A stretch of 64,000 bases of DNA from an uncultured Acidimicrobiales bacterium (GTDB lineage Bacteria; Actinomycetota; Acidimicrobiia; Acidimicrobiales; Aldehydirespiratoraceae): assembly GCA_958296055.1 (NCBI GenBank), contig CATQHS010000001.1, positions 1,128,277 to 1,192,276 of the forward strand, given 5' to 3'. The notes below the pieces were generated by a model. It was not told the origin of the DNA and made no database searches. It saw only the letters and a program-made list of their open reading frames with translations. The position numbers were made by a program, and so were the translations under genes. Of the stretch, positions 24,985 to 33,660 are shown one piece after another (the stretch's first letter is position 1; each line of letters begins with the position of its first letter).

Positions 24985-26997
24985 ATGGGAGTGAATCGGA
25001 CGGGTCGGACGGGGATGACCCAACCGGCGGTGCTGGCCGGACTGGCCCTGCTCGCCGGGGTGGTGGCCGCCGTCCCCCCGGCGGCCGAAGCGCAAGACAT
25101 CCAAGGCGGCGAGGCCACCGCTAGCGCCTTCACCCTCACCGTTTTGCACAACAACGACGGGGAGTCGAAGCTCTTGCCCGACTCCGAGGCCGGGTTCCCG
25201 GGCGTGGCCCGGTTCGCGGCCCTGATGAAGAAGCTGCAGGCCGAGGCGGCCGGGGTCACCGACGGCGTCGTCACCCTCACCTCGGGCGACAACTTCTTGG
25301 CCTCCAAGGAGCTGGGGGCCTCGCTGGACCGGGCCGGGCCCCTCTACGACTCTGCGGCCCTGAGCGGCCTGTACGACGCCATGGGTCTGGGCAACCACGA
25401 TTTCGACCTGGGGCCGGAGGTGACGGCCCGCTTCATCGAGGGGTTCGACCCGCCGGTGCCGTTCCTGGGCGCCAACCTGGACTTCTCCGCCGAGCCGGCC
25501 CTGCAGGCCCTGGTGGACGGCGGCAGGCTGGCGGCCAGCGCCGTCGTCGAGACCGGCGGACAGCCGATAGGCGTAATCGGGGCGGTCACCCCTCAGCTTC
25601 CCAACCTCTCCTCCCCCCGCCGGGTCGCCGTGTCCGAGGTGCTTCCGGCGGTGACGGCCGAGGTCTCGTCCCTGACCGCCCGGGGCGTCGACAAGATCAT
25701 CCTGGTCAGCCACCTCCAGGACGTGGCCGCCGAGATGGCCCTGGTCCCCCGGCTGGCCGGCGTGGACGTGGTGATCGCCGGGGGCGGCGACGACCTGCTG
25801 CGCAACCCCGGCGACACCTGCATGCCCGACGGCGAGGCGGCCGGCGGGTACCCGCTCATGGTCGCCGACTCCGAGGGTGTCGAGGTCCCCCTGGTCACCG
25901 CGCCCGGGGGCTACCGGTGCATCGGCGCGCTCACCGTCGTCTTCGACGCCGACGGACGGGTGACGGAGGCGACCGGCCGGTCGGTCGGCGTGGGGGCCGA
26001 CATCGCCCCCGATCCCGGGGTGCAGGCCGCCGTGGTCGAGCCCCTCACCGAGGCGGTGGCCGCGACCGACTCTCAGGTGATCGGGGTCGCTCAGGTGGAT
26101 CTGGACGGTCGCCGGGCCATGGTCCGCACCGCCGCCACCAACCAGGGCAACCTGTACGCCGACGCCTTGCGGGCCGTGGCCGCCGACCTGTCCCTCGCCG
26201 TCGGGACTCCCGGGCCCGACGTAGCCGTGCAGAACGGCGGCGGCATCCGCAACGACGCCGTGCTGCGGGCCGGGCCGGTGACCGTGGGCGACACCTGGGA
26301 CATCGCCCCGTTCGGCAACGTGGTGGTAGTCGGCGAGGTCCCGAGGGAGACCTTCCGAGCGCTGCTGGAGCAGGCAGTGGACCGAGCGCCGCGGGCCGCG
26401 GGCCACTTCGCCCAAGTCTCGGGGTTCACCTTCGCTTACGACCCGGCCGGGATGGCCCGAGAGATCGACCGGGCCGGCGACTGCTCGGTGTCAGGCCACC
26501 CCGGCGGGCGGGTCCGCGACGTGGTCCTCGACGACGGGACGGTCATCGTGGCCGACGGCGCGGTGATGCCCGGGGGCCCGGTGGTGTTGGCCACCGTCGA
26601 CTTCCTGGCCGCCGGGGGCGACTGCTACCCGCTGGCCGGCATCCCGTTCACCAAGCTGGGGATCACCGACCAGCAGGCCCTAGCCCGCTACGTGTCCACC
26701 CACTTGGGCGGCGTGATCACCGCCGACCGCTACCCGGTCGGAGGCGGAGGCCGGATCAAGGCGCTGGAGAGCGGGCCGGGGAATGCCGAGCCGTCGGAGA
26801 CCGAGGAGGCCGCCCGGCGGGTGACGGTGGCACCCGGCGACAGCCTGTGGCGCATCGCCGCCGCCAACCTGGGGGCCGGGACCCGCTGGCGACAGATCTT
26901 CCTTTTGAACAAGGGCCGGGTCCAAGGCGACGGCCGGACCCTGGCCGACCCGAACCTGATCCTGGTCGGCTGGGTGCTGGAACTCCCGTCCAACTGA
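24985..26997 (+). CDS. Secreted 5'-nucleotidase/metallophosphatase with C-terminal LysM
   Basis: This 670-residue exported enzyme starts at ATG 24985 behind GGGGAGGA at ideal spacing. A signal peptide (VLAGLALLAGVVAAV) ends near AEAQD. The metallophosphatase domain has LHNNDGESKL near residue 54, SGDNF near 100, GLGNHDFDLG near 134, and VSHLQDVAAE. The 5'-nucleotidase C-terminal domain follows, with NGGGIRND near 416. A LysM module (VAPGDSLWRIAAANLG) fills the last 60 residues and should bind peptidoglycan. The protein probably releases nucleosides and phosphate from extracellular nucleotides while held in the wall. It is the first gene of the DsbB/thioredoxin unit. Confidence 0.88.
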   Translation: MGVNRTGRTGMTQPAVLAGLALLAGVVAAVPPAAEAQDIQGGEATASAFTLTVLHNNDGESKLLPDSEAGFPGVARFAALMKKLQAEAAGVTDGVVTLTSGDNFLASKELGASLDRAGPLYDSAALSGLYDAMGLGNHDFDLGPEVTARFIEGFDPPVPFLGANLDFSAEPALQALVDGGRLAASAVVETGGQPIGVIGAVTPQLPNLSSPRRVAVSEVLPAVTAEVSSLTARGVDKIILVSHLQDVAAEMALVPRLAGVDVVIAGGGDDLLRNPGDTCMPDGEAAGGYPLMVADSEGVEVPLVTAPGGYRCIGALTVVFDADGRVTEATGRSVGVGADIAPDPGVQAAVVEPLTEAVAATDSQVIGVAQVDLDGRRAMVRTAATNQGNLYADALRAVAADLSLAVGTPGPDVAVQNGGGIRNDAVLRAGPVTVGDTWDIAPFGNVVVVGEVPRETFRALLEQAVDRAPRAAGHFAQVSGFTFAYDPAGMAREIDRAGDCSVSGHPGGRVRDVVLDDGTVIVADGAVMPGGPVVLATVDFLAAGGDCYPLAGIPFTKLGITDQQALARYVSTHLGGVITADRYPVGGGGRIKALESGPGNAEPSETEEAARRVTVAPGDSLWRIAAANLGAGTRWRQIFLLNKGRVQGDGRTLADPNLILVGWVLELPSN

Positions 26998-27096
26998 CCA
27001 GCGGCGCGCCCTGATCGCCGCCGCCTCGGGCAGGCTGGTGACGTGAGCACGCCGCACCCTCGACCCGCCGCCGCCTCGGGCAGGCTGGTGACGTGA
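26994..27096 (+). repeat. 33-bp duplication with micro-ORF relay before dsbB
   Basis: The same 33 bp occur at 27016-27048 and 27066-27098, offset by 50 bp; each copy ends in the GTG start context. The nucleotidase stop overlaps CTG 26994 (LTSGAP-stop). That overlaps CTG 27011 (LIAAASGRLVT-stop), which overlaps GTG 27043 (VSTPHPRPAAASGRLVT-stop). Its TGA overlaps the real start, GTG 27093. The duplication is certain; a relay function is inferred. Confidence 0.6.
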
Positions 27097-27611
27097 GCGT
27101 CGATCAAGTCTCGATCTTCCTGGCGCTGCTGGCCCTAGTGGCCCTGGCAGTGGGCGGGATCGCCCTGGCCGCCTGCTTCGCCGCCGGCCTGCGGGAGCGG
27201 CTGGCCGACTTCGGGCCTCTGCTGTTGCCGCTGGCTCTGGCGGTGGCGACGGTGGCGACGGCCGGGAGCCTCTACTACTCCGAGGTAGCCAGCTATCCGC
27301 CCTGCGAGCTGTGCTGGTACCAGCGGATCTGCATGTACCCGCTGGTCCCGGTGCTGGCGGTGGGGCTGTGGCGCCGTGTGCGGGGCGCGGGCTGGTACGC
27401 GCTGCCGCTGGCGGTGGCCGGCCTGGGCGTTTCGGCCTACCACTATCAGCTTCAGCTCTTCGGCGGCCAGAGCTCGTCGTGCGATCCCAGCGCGCCCTGC
27501 TCCTTTAGGTGGGTGGACGCCCTCGGGTTCGCGTCCATCCCCTTCATGGCCGGCTGCGGCTTCCTGGCCATCGCCGGCCTGGCCCTTCTTTCGATACGGT
27601 CAGACCCGTGA
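27093..27611 (+). CDS. DsbB-like disulfide bond formation membrane protein
   Basis: This 172-residue four-helix membrane protein has the quinone-side cysteine pair in PPCELCWYQR (Cys71 and Cys74) and the extracytoplasmic pair Cys130/Cys136 in SSSCDPSAPCSF. DsbB reoxidises a thiol oxidase and passes electrons to quinone. This fits the neighbouring CPHC protein and the cysteine-rich secreted repeats at 5-6.6 kb. Its stop overlaps the next start (GTGA). Confidence 0.88.
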   Translation: MSVDQVSIFLALLALVALAVGGIALAACFAAGLRERLADFGPLLLPLALAVATVATAGSLYYSEVASYPPCELCWYQRICMYPLVPVLAVGLWRRVRGAGWYALPLAVAGLGVSAYHYQLQLFGGQSSSCDPSAPCSFRWVDALGFASIPFMAGCGFLAIAGLALLSIRSDP

Positions 27612-28315
27612 GCAACCACCCCGGCCGTCAGTCCTCCGGTCGCCCGGCTCCCCAGACCGGCACCAACCGCCCCGCCAGGCTGAGCACCCCGATGAAGGCG
27701 GCAATCGTGGTGCTGGCCGGCTTGGCCGTGGTCGCGCTGGTAATCGCCGTCACCGTCGGCACCTCGAACCAAGACGACGCCGCCGACGCCGACATCGGCG
27801 TGGCCCAGACCGCGCCGGTGGAGGTCATCGGCGACTGGCTCCCGCGCTTTGAGGGTTCCCAGCCAGACCCGGCCGCGGGGGTCATGGCCCCGAGGGTCTT
27901 AGGCACCGGGTTCGACGGCGCCAAACATTCGGTTCGGCCCGGGGACGGCCGATCCAAGGTGATCGCCTTCTTCGCCCACTGGTGCCCGCACTGCCAGCGG
28001 GAACTGCCCCGGCTGACGGCCTGGCTGGCCGAAAACGATCTGCCAGCCGGGGTGGACTTGGTGGCGGTGAGCACCGTTGTGCGAGACGGGGAGTCGAAAT
28101 ACCCGCCCTCGGCCTGGTTCCGGGACGAGGGCTGGCCCCTGCCGGTGCTGCGCGACTCCCCCGACAACGAGATCGCCGACGGATACGGCCTGTACAGCTT
28201 CCCCTACATGGTGGTGCTGAACGGCGCAGGCGCGGTCGTCGTCCGAGTCAGCGGCGAACTCTCCACCACCCAGTGGGAGGCCCTCCTAGCCACCGCCGCA
28301 GCCACCACCGGCTGA
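27608..28315 (+). CDS. Membrane-anchored thioredoxin-like protein (TlpA/DsbA-type role)
   Basis: This is a 235-residue protein from GTG 27608. A basic N-terminus and one membrane segment (residues 30-50) are followed by a TlpA-like domain. AFFAHWCPHCQRELP contains the redox pair Cys126/Cys129, and SFPYMVVLNGAG provides the cis-proline strand. CPHC is the DsbA-type active site, so it probably oxidises secreted proteins and is recycled by the DsbB encoded just upstream, to which it is coupled by a 4-nt overlap. Confidence 0.82.
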   Translation: MSNHPGRQSSGRPAPQTGTNRPARLSTPMKAAIVVLAGLAVVALVIAVTVGTSNQDDAADADIGVAQTAPVEVIGDWLPRFEGSQPDPAAGVMAPRVLGTGFDGAKHSVRPGDGRSKVIAFFAHWCPHCQRELPRLTAWLAENDLPAGVDLVAVSTVVRDGESKYPPSAWFRDEGWPLPVLRDSPDNEIADGYGLYSFPYMVVLNGAGAVVVRVSGELSTTQWEALLATAAATTG

Positions 28316-28349
28316 CTGCGAAACGGCGGTCCACATCAAGCCTGAGCGG

Positions 28350-28640
28350 ATGGACGCTCATCCTGCGGTGACATTCCGAGACGGCCCCGCCGGTCGCAGA
28401 GCCGTTCTCATCGGCGGACCTGAGGTGGCCGACGTCATCGGCACCATGGTCGGCGGCGACGTGCCGGTCGATGCGCTGGCCCTGGAACCAGCGAGTGTTG
28501 CTCGCGAAGTGAAACAGCTTGAACGTGAATGGGGAGAGCGGCCCCCGAAGGAACGACTCTCCCCTGGTAGAAAGTGGACTCGAATCCTGCTGGACAGAGT
28601 AGCAGCGATACGAGCCACGCTAGGAGTTCTTGCCGGTTGA
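28350..28640 (+). CDS. Small hypothetical protein, possible orphan antitoxin
   Basis: This 96-residue protein opens VTFRDGPAGRRAVLIGGPEV, then ADVIGTMVGG, and ends in a helical, basic half. The RDGPAGRRAVLIGGPEV opening resembles DUF433-like antitoxins that accompany a PIN-type toxin. No toxin frame follows: the next 40 bp lead to the convergent HNH gene. The family call is tentative. Confidence 0.45.
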   Translation: MDAHPAVTFRDGPAGRRAVLIGGPEVADVIGTMVGGDVPVDALALEPASVAREVKQLEREWGERPPKERLSPGRKWTRILLDRVAAIRATLGVLAG

Positions 28641-28683
28641 CGGCGACGACCTCCCCGGCGATGACGGGTTGACAGGTTTCTGG

Positions 28684-30129
28684 TCAGGTTGCGAACAGGG
28701 CGGGCGCTCTTTGTCGGGGCGGTGCTTGGCGATTTGGGGCGCAGTCGGTTGGGGCCGGGGCCGGTCGGCGGGTGGCGCGGGCGTCTCGGGCGTCGTGGGG
28801 GTGTTGGCCGCCGGCGGGGTTGGGCGGAGCTAGGGGGTCGGGGGGTTCGAGGGCGGGTTTGCCCCGGCAGTGAGTGACCCGCCAATGGTGGTCGTGGATG
28901 TTGTGGTGGCAGCGCCAGCAGACGAGCACCAAGTTGTCGATGTCGGTGCGCCGGGACTGGGCGAAGGGCACGACGTGGTGGGCCTGGCAGCGGCTGGGTT
29001 CGGCACCGCAGCCGATGCAGCCGCCGTCGCGGGCGATGAGGGCCCGCCACTGGTCTTTGGTGGCGGTGCGCACTCTGGCCCCGTGGTGCAGCGGCTTGCC
29101 GTCAGCGAAGAGGATGCCGGTGAGGTGGGCGTCGCAGGCGATGCGCTGAAGCACCGCCGGGGGCACCGGCCCGGCGCCGGGGATCTCGCAGCGCCCGGAG
29201 GGATCATCGCCGGTGAGGACGCCGATGTCGGCCACCACGATCACCTCGGCCTTGGGCCGCCCGCCAGAGCCGTCGCGGCTCTTAGGCTCGGCCGTTCCTG
29301 AGGTGAGCAGATCCAAAGCGTCGGCTTGGAGCTGATCCCAGGAGCGTCGGCCCTCGCCGCGGTCAGGGCTATCTCCGACCGCAGATCCTGCGCCGACCGC
29401 GGGATCTGCGCCGAAGCGGGACGACCCGTCAGCGTTCGAGTCATCGGAGCCGGGCGCTCCGTCAGCGGAGGCGTCACCGGTGCGGGCTGATTGCTGGTCT
29501 TGGCGGCGGAGTTCTTCGGCGGTGCCTTGGAGGCGGCTGCAGATGCGGGTGCCGGTCTCGGGGTCCAACAAGCCGTCGAGGCGCACCATGCCGTCCTGTT
29601 GCTTCCAGGTCTTCAAGTATCGCCGCCGGCGCTTTTGCAGATAATCCTCATGTCCGTGGTCGATCTGGTGGCGCTGAGTCCAGGCGCCGGCCTCGCGGGC
29701 GAACCGGTCCGGCGGCAACTCCTTGGCCATTGCCAACAAGTCAGAGGCCGAGTCCACCGCCTCGGGAGCGGTGCGGCGGGCCGCGTCGGCCAGGCGCTCG
29801 GCGTTGGCCAAAGGCACCTCCCCGGCGTCAACCGCCGAGCGCAGCCCGGGCATCTCATCGAGAACCTCCGCCGCGCCCAGGCTGCGGCGGGCCTGGAACT
29901 TCGATTTGCCGGCCCGGTCGCGCAACACCGAGGCCCCGCCGTCGCCGTGGCGCTCTCGCGCCGCGATCAGCCGGGCCGAGTCGGTCTGCAACGCCGCCAC
30001 CTTGGCCTCCCAGGACCGGCTGGCCGCGATCAGGTCCTTGAGCCGGGCCACCGGCAGTTCCCCCGACCGGGCCGCGTCCAGCAGCCGGCTCAGGCCCTCG
30101 TCGACGCCTTCGACCGTTTCAGTGAACAT
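28684..30129 (-). CDS. DUF222/13E12-type HNH endonuclease (copy 2)
   Basis: This 481-residue protein has a DUF222 helical domain (about residues 1-310) with an acidic insert rich in Asp, Gly and Ser near 220-260. The HNH core is CIGCGAEPSRCQAHHVVP, then TDIDNLVLVCWRCHHNIHDHHW. Its tail is Pro/Ala-rich and lacks the RNENRR repeats of copy 1. ATG 30129 has no ribosome site and follows TAGAGT by six bases. Confidence 0.9.
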   Translation of the reverse strand: MFTETVEGVDEGLSRLLDAARSGELPVARLKDLIAASRSWEAKVAALQTDSARLIAARERHGDGGASVLRDRAGKSKFQARRSLGAAEVLDEMPGLRSAVDAGEVPLANAERLADAARRTAPEAVDSASDLLAMAKELPPDRFAREAGAWTQRHQIDHGHEDYLQKRRRRYLKTWKQQDGMVRLDGLLDPETGTRICSRLQGTAEELRRQDQQSARTGDASADGAPGSDDSNADGSSRFGADPAVGAGSAVGDSPDRGEGRRSWDQLQADALDLLTSGTAEPKSRDGSGGRPKAEVIVVADIGVLTGDDPSGRCEIPGAGPVPPAVLQRIACDAHLTGILFADGKPLHHGARVRTATKDQWRALIARDGGCIGCGAEPSRCQAHHVVPFAQSRRTDIDNLVLVCWRCHHNIHDHHWRVTHCRGKPALEPPDPLAPPNPAGGQHPHDARDARATRRPAPAPTDCAPNRQAPPRQRAPALFAT

Positions 30130-30135
30130 ATGATC

Positions 30136-30158
30136 ACTCTACAACAAGGGTGAGACAA
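30136..30158 (-). promoter_or_regulatory. RecA-NDp/PafBC-like promoter, leaderless, for HNH copy 2
   Basis: On the minus strand TTGTCTCAC, an 8-nt spacer and TAGAGT are followed by six bases and ATG. This is the best match in the window to TTGTCRGTG-N8-TAnnnT; only the second half of the upstream element differs (CAC instead of GTG). Confidence 0.68.
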
Positions 30159-30265
30159 TCACACCCCCTAACCCGAAATAACCCAGAAATAATCTAAAAA
30201 TATTTCAAGAGAAGTCAACAGTGGGCCGCGCCGAAGAGCCAGGCCGGGGGGTGGCACGGGGGTCA

Positions 30266-30290
30266 GGTTTTGCCGCCCCGCGGCAAAACC
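30266..30290. terminator. Perfect 11-bp hairpin between HNH copy 2 and the ImmA gene
   Basis: GGTTTTGCCGC and GCGGCAAAACC flank a CCC loop, 64 bp past the stop of the XRE-ImmA gene. The stem contains A/T and G/C blocks like a factor-independent terminator, but the T-run is inside the stem. The rest of 30159-30353 shows no gene. Confidence 0.5.
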
Positions 30291-30353
30291 GCGCCCGTGA
30301 CAGGACCCGCCAGCCGGAGAGAGCAAGCGCCCGAAAGGGAGCAAACGCTTCGG

Positions 30354-31403
30354 TCAGGATGACGGCACGATGTGCAGGCGCCGCCCGGGTTCTGAGAAGG
30401 GGTTGTCGGGCGCGGCAGCCGTGAACCCCGCGATCTGGGCGATCTCTTCGGCAGTGAGGCCGCGCCCGGCCAGTGCCCGGCCTATATCGGCGGCCAGCCG
30501 GGGCTGCTCGGGCGGAAGCTCGTCGCTCACCGGCTCCCGCCGCCGCCAGCCGAGATAGCTGAACTGCTTGTAGAAGCCGGTTCGACGGCCGGCGTCGATG
30601 GCTCCGAGCCGGTAGGCCCTCTCGACGAGCGCCTGCGCCGAAACACCCCACTGACGCTTCAGGTCCAAGAGCTTGCCGGTGCTCAGGTTGCGGAGCTGCG
30701 GGCGGATCAGAACCTCCGGCATCAGGAACTCGGCGGCGAAGTCGTTGGCGTCCTGCTCCATGTCGAGCATCGGCTCAAGGTTGTGGAGGCACAAATGGCC
30801 CAGCTCGTGGGCGAGGGTCAGGCGCCGCCTGTCGGTGGGCATTCGCTCGTTCACCAGGATCAGCGGATGGTCGCTGCTCCATTGAGAGAGGCCGTCGACC
30901 CGGGTCGTGGCGAAGTCGCGGTCGATGACCATGCATCCGGCCGATTCGAGCCAGCCGACGAGATCGCGCACCGGCCCCGACGGCATCCGCCACTGGGCCC
31001 GAACCATGCGGGCCGCATCGGCGGGCGGCGTCTCAATGGGATCAAACTGCGGAACCCGATGCACGGCTCGGACGGATATCTCCTCGCCGAGCAGCCTGGC
31101 GTGTAGGTCGTACATGTTGAGCTGCGCCTCAAGGCGGCGCCACACGGTGGCCTTGGCCGTGGCGCGCCGGCGCATGTGGACGTCGATGGCGACTGCGCCC
31201 TGCAGCCTGCTCGCACTCCGCAGCAGCCGCACGGTCACGCCGAGGCGCTCCGCAAGAGCGCCAAGAGCGGCCTCCGACGGCTCCCGCAGGCCGTTCTCAT
31301 ACCTCGAAAGCGCGGCCTGGGTGATGCCGGCCCGCTGGGCCAGCTCTTCCTGGGTGATCCCGCAGGCCCGACGGGCTGTCCTGATCGCGTCACCGATTCT
31401 CAC
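30354..31403 (-). CDS. XRE-family regulator fused to ImmA/IrrE metallopeptidase
   Basis: This 349-residue protein has an N-terminal helix-turn-helix (residues 8-63, GITQEELAQRAGITQAALSR), a linker, and an ImmA/IrrE zinc protease with LAHELGHLCLH near residue 195 and downstream acidic ligands in EQDANDFAAEFLMP. Such proteins repress an operon and cleave a partner after damage or phage signals. ATG 31403 lies 14 bp inside the end of the preceding gene, so the pair is coupled and shares the damage-type promoter at 32021-32043. Confidence 0.9.
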   Translation of the reverse strand: MRIGDAIRTARRACGITQEELAQRAGITQAALSRYENGLREPSEAALGALAERLGVTVRLLRSASRLQGAVAIDVHMRRRATAKATVWRRLEAQLNMYDLHARLLGEEISVRAVHRVPQFDPIETPPADAARMVRAQWRMPSGPVRDLVGWLESAGCMVIDRDFATTRVDGLSQWSSDHPLILVNERMPTDRRRLTLAHELGHLCLHNLEPMLDMEQDANDFAAEFLMPEVLIRPQLRNLSTGKLLDLKRQWGVSAQALVERAYRLGAIDAGRRTGFYKQFSYLGWRRREPVSDELPPEQPRLAADIGRALAGRGLTAEEIAQIAGFTAAAPDNPFSEPGRRLHIVPSS

Positions 31404-32013
31404 CGGAAGCCTCCGGGGCGGAAGTTACACCTCCCTGCGGTCCCACATCGATCACTGGACGCTGTGGCGATGCAGCAGACGGGACCATCGGCGGACCGAC
31501 CTCGGTGTGCTCATCCCCGAGAGAGACGAGCCATACAACATTGTCGATGCCGTCTCGCAGCGATAGCACGGTCCTTCCAATCTCGAAATGCTCCTTGTCC
31601 CACTCATAACCAACAATCAAGTGATGTTCGGTGAAGCCTTCGAGTGTGAACAGTTGTGGTTGTTCCATGAACTCAAGCGCGGCCCGCGTCGGGTAGCTGA
31701 CGACCGCACCCTTTCGACTGTGGCGCTTGACCCTGACGCGGTACCTGTCGTCTATGAAGACCTCTCGTGTGGGTCCACTGTCGAGGATCCTCACACGATC
31801 TTGTCCCTCCAGATCTGCAACCAGGTGACGCCAGAGGCGATCATGTATCCAGTTAGCGAGACCTCGCGGGCTGTGCTCAGCCACGAAATCAGGGTGCGAC
31901 TGACGGTAGCGGCGTAGATCAGCGCGAGCCGCTGCAACCGCTCCTACGATCGCCTCAAGAATCTTGTCTCCCAGCGTTTCCATCACGTCTTCGGAGAAAG
32001 GGTAAGTTTTCAT
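31390..32013 (-). CDS. Hypothetical 207-aa partner of the XRE-ImmA protein
   Basis: This 207-residue protein starts at ATG 32013. The N-terminal 60 residues are helical (MKTYPFSEDVMETLGDKILE). A middle with alternating charged strands follows (REVFIDDRYRVRVKRHSRKG, then AVVSYPTRAALEFM), and the tail is disordered and Pro/Ser-rich. No named domain is recognised. Position, overlap and a shared damage-type promoter suggest an effector or toxin controlled by the ImmA protein, as in RosmerTA-type pairs; I cannot confirm homology. Confidence 0.75.
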   Translation of the reverse strand: MKTYPFSEDVMETLGDKILEAIVGAVAAARADLRRYRQSHPDFVAEHSPRGLANWIHDRLWRHLVADLEGQDRVRILDSGPTREVFIDDRYRVRVKRHSRKGAVVSYPTRAALEFMEQPQLFTLEGFTEHHLIVGYEWDKEHFEIGRTVLSLRDGIDNVVWLVSLGDEHTEVGPPMVPSAASPQRPVIDVGPQGGVTSAPEASGENR

Positions 32014-32020
32014 ACCAGGA

Positions 32021-32043
32021 AATATACCACGGGTCTGAGACAA
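32021..32043 (-). promoter_or_regulatory. RecA-NDp/PafBC-like promoter, leaderless, for the ImmA operon
   Basis: TTGTCTCAG, an 8-nt spacer and TATATT on the minus strand end seven bases before ATG 32013. The layout is the same as at 8071 and 30158. Confidence 0.64.
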
Positions 32044-32118
32044 GCGCACACGCTCCCAAATCCGAACGGCCGCGGCCCGGTGTGTGGAGGCCCGGGCCGC
32101 CATGGGCACAGGGGTACC

Positions 32119-33660
32119 ATGGCCAGGGTGAGAGGCCTGCTCGACGGTTACCGGCCGGGGCCGTGGTTCGACGAGGCCTTCGACTCCAACGGCGCGGTGC
32201 GCGCCGCCTACCAGCGGGTGGCCGACCGGTTCGCCGAGATCGACAGCGACGAGCTGCGCCGGATCGAGCAGTTGGTGGCGGCCGAGTTCCGCCGCCAGGG
32301 CATCACCTTCACCGTGTACTCCGACGACGAGGGCACCGAGCGCACCTGGCCCATGGACCTGTTCCCCCGCATCATCGAGGCGTCCGAGTGGCGGGATCTG
32401 GAGGCGGGCCTGGCCCAGCGGATCGGGGCCCTGAACCGGTTCCTCGACGACCTCTACGCCGGTGAGCAGGCCGCCATCAACGACGGGATCGTGCCCCGGT
32501 GGCTGGTCACCTCCTCGGGGGGCTTCGAGCGCAACGCCTTCGGCATCGACGTCCCCTTCGGGGCCCGCTGCATGGTGGCGGGCATTGACATCGTGCGGGA
32601 CGCCGACGGGGCCTACGCCGTGCTGGAGGACAACCTGCGCAACCCCAGCGGCATCAGCTACGTCATCGAGAACCGCACCGCCATGGTCAAGGCTTTCCCC
32701 CGGCTGTTCAACGACCACACCGTGCGCCCCGTCGACCAGTACGGCCAGCTCCTACGGGCCACCCTCACCGACTCGGCCCCCCCGGCGGCGGGCGACGACC
32801 CCAGCATCGTCATCCTCACCCCCGGCATCCACAACAGCGCCTATTTCGAGCACGCCTTCCTGGCCCGGCTCATGGGCGTGGAGCTGGTGGAGGGCCGGGA
32901 CCTGATCGTGGACGACCAGGTGGTGTACGCCCGCACCGTCGGCGGCCTCTCCCCCGTCGACGTGATCTACCGGCGCATCGACGACGCCTTCTTGGACCCA
33001 GTGGCATTCCGGCCCGACTCCACCCTGGGGGTGTCGGGGCTTCTGGCCGCGGCCCGGGCCGGCACGGTCACCATTTGCAACGCTATCGGCAACGGGGTGG
33101 CCGACGACAAGGCCTTCTACCCCTATGTCCCCGACCTGATCCGCTACTACATGAGCGAGGAGCCGCGGCTGCCCAACGTGGCCACCTACGTGATGTGGGA
33201 CTCCGAGCAGCGGGCCGCCTGCCTGGACCGGCTCGGCGAGCTGGTGGTCAAGCCGGTGGGCGAGTCGGGCGGGTACGGCATCGTCATCGGCCCCCAAGCC
33301 GGCGAGGGCGAGTTGGAGGCGGCCCGGCAGTCCATCGAGGCCGACCCCCGGGGGTGGATCGTCCAGGAGACGGTGGGACTGTCCAGCCTCCCGGCCCAAG
33401 CCGGGGCCAGGCTGGCCCCCCGCCACCTCGACCTGCGGCCCTTCGTGCTGACCGGCGAGCGCACCCGGGTGTTCCCCGGCGGCCTGACCCGGGTGGCCAT
33501 GCGAGAGGGGTCGCTGATCGTGAACTCGTCCCAGGGCGGCGGCTCCAAGGACACCTGGGTGCTGGCCGACGACGGGCTCATCGCCGGCACCGCCGCCGAC
33601 GCCAGCCCTGCGGCCGCGGCCGGCGCCGGGCTCGGAGCGGCCCCGGGGGTGACAGCTTGA
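32119..33660 (+). CDS. Circularly permuted ATP-grasp type 2 protein
   Basis: This 513-residue protein starts at ATG 32119 behind CAGGGG. Family hallmarks are YSDDEGTERTWPMDLFPR, VLEDNLRNPSGISYVIENR, GNGVADDKAFYPYVPDLI, VVKPVGESGGYGIVIGP and NSSQGGGSKDTWVL. It has the DUF404/DUF407 arrangement of ATP-grasp ligases, predicted to form a peptide or amide bond using ATP. It is conserved together with the alpha-E and transglutaminase-like proteins that follow. Confidence 0.9.
   Translation: MARVRGLLDGYRPGPWFDEAFDSNGAVRAAYQRVADRFAEIDSDELRRIEQLVAAEFRRQGITFTVYSDDEGTERTWPMDLFPRIIEASEWRDLEAGLAQRIGALNRFLDDLYAGEQAAINDGIVPRWLVTSSGGFERNAFGIDVPFGARCMVAGIDIVRDADGAYAVLEDNLRNPSGISYVIENRTAMVKAFPRLFNDHTVRPVDQYGQLLRATLTDSAPPAAGDDPSIVILTPGIHNSAYFEHAFLARLMGVELVEGRDLIVDDQVVYARTVGGLSPVDVIYRRIDDAFLDPVAFRPDSTLGVSGLLAAARAGTVTICNAIGNGVADDKAFYPYVPDLIRYYMSEEPRLPNVATYVMWDSEQRAACLDRLGELVVKPVGESGGYGIVIGPQAGEGELEAARQSIEADPRGWIVQETVGLSSLPAQAGARLAPRHLDLRPFVLTGERTRVFPGGLTRVAMREGSLIVNSSQGGGSKDTWVLADDGLIAGTAADASPAAAAGAGLGAAPGVTA

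Noticed and set aside
33075-33656. N-terminal extension of the alpha-E gene into the ATP-grasp gene
   Set aside because: The frame is open but has no alpha-E homology before ARHAEALYW; TTG 33657 gives the family-length protein with a TTGA overlap.
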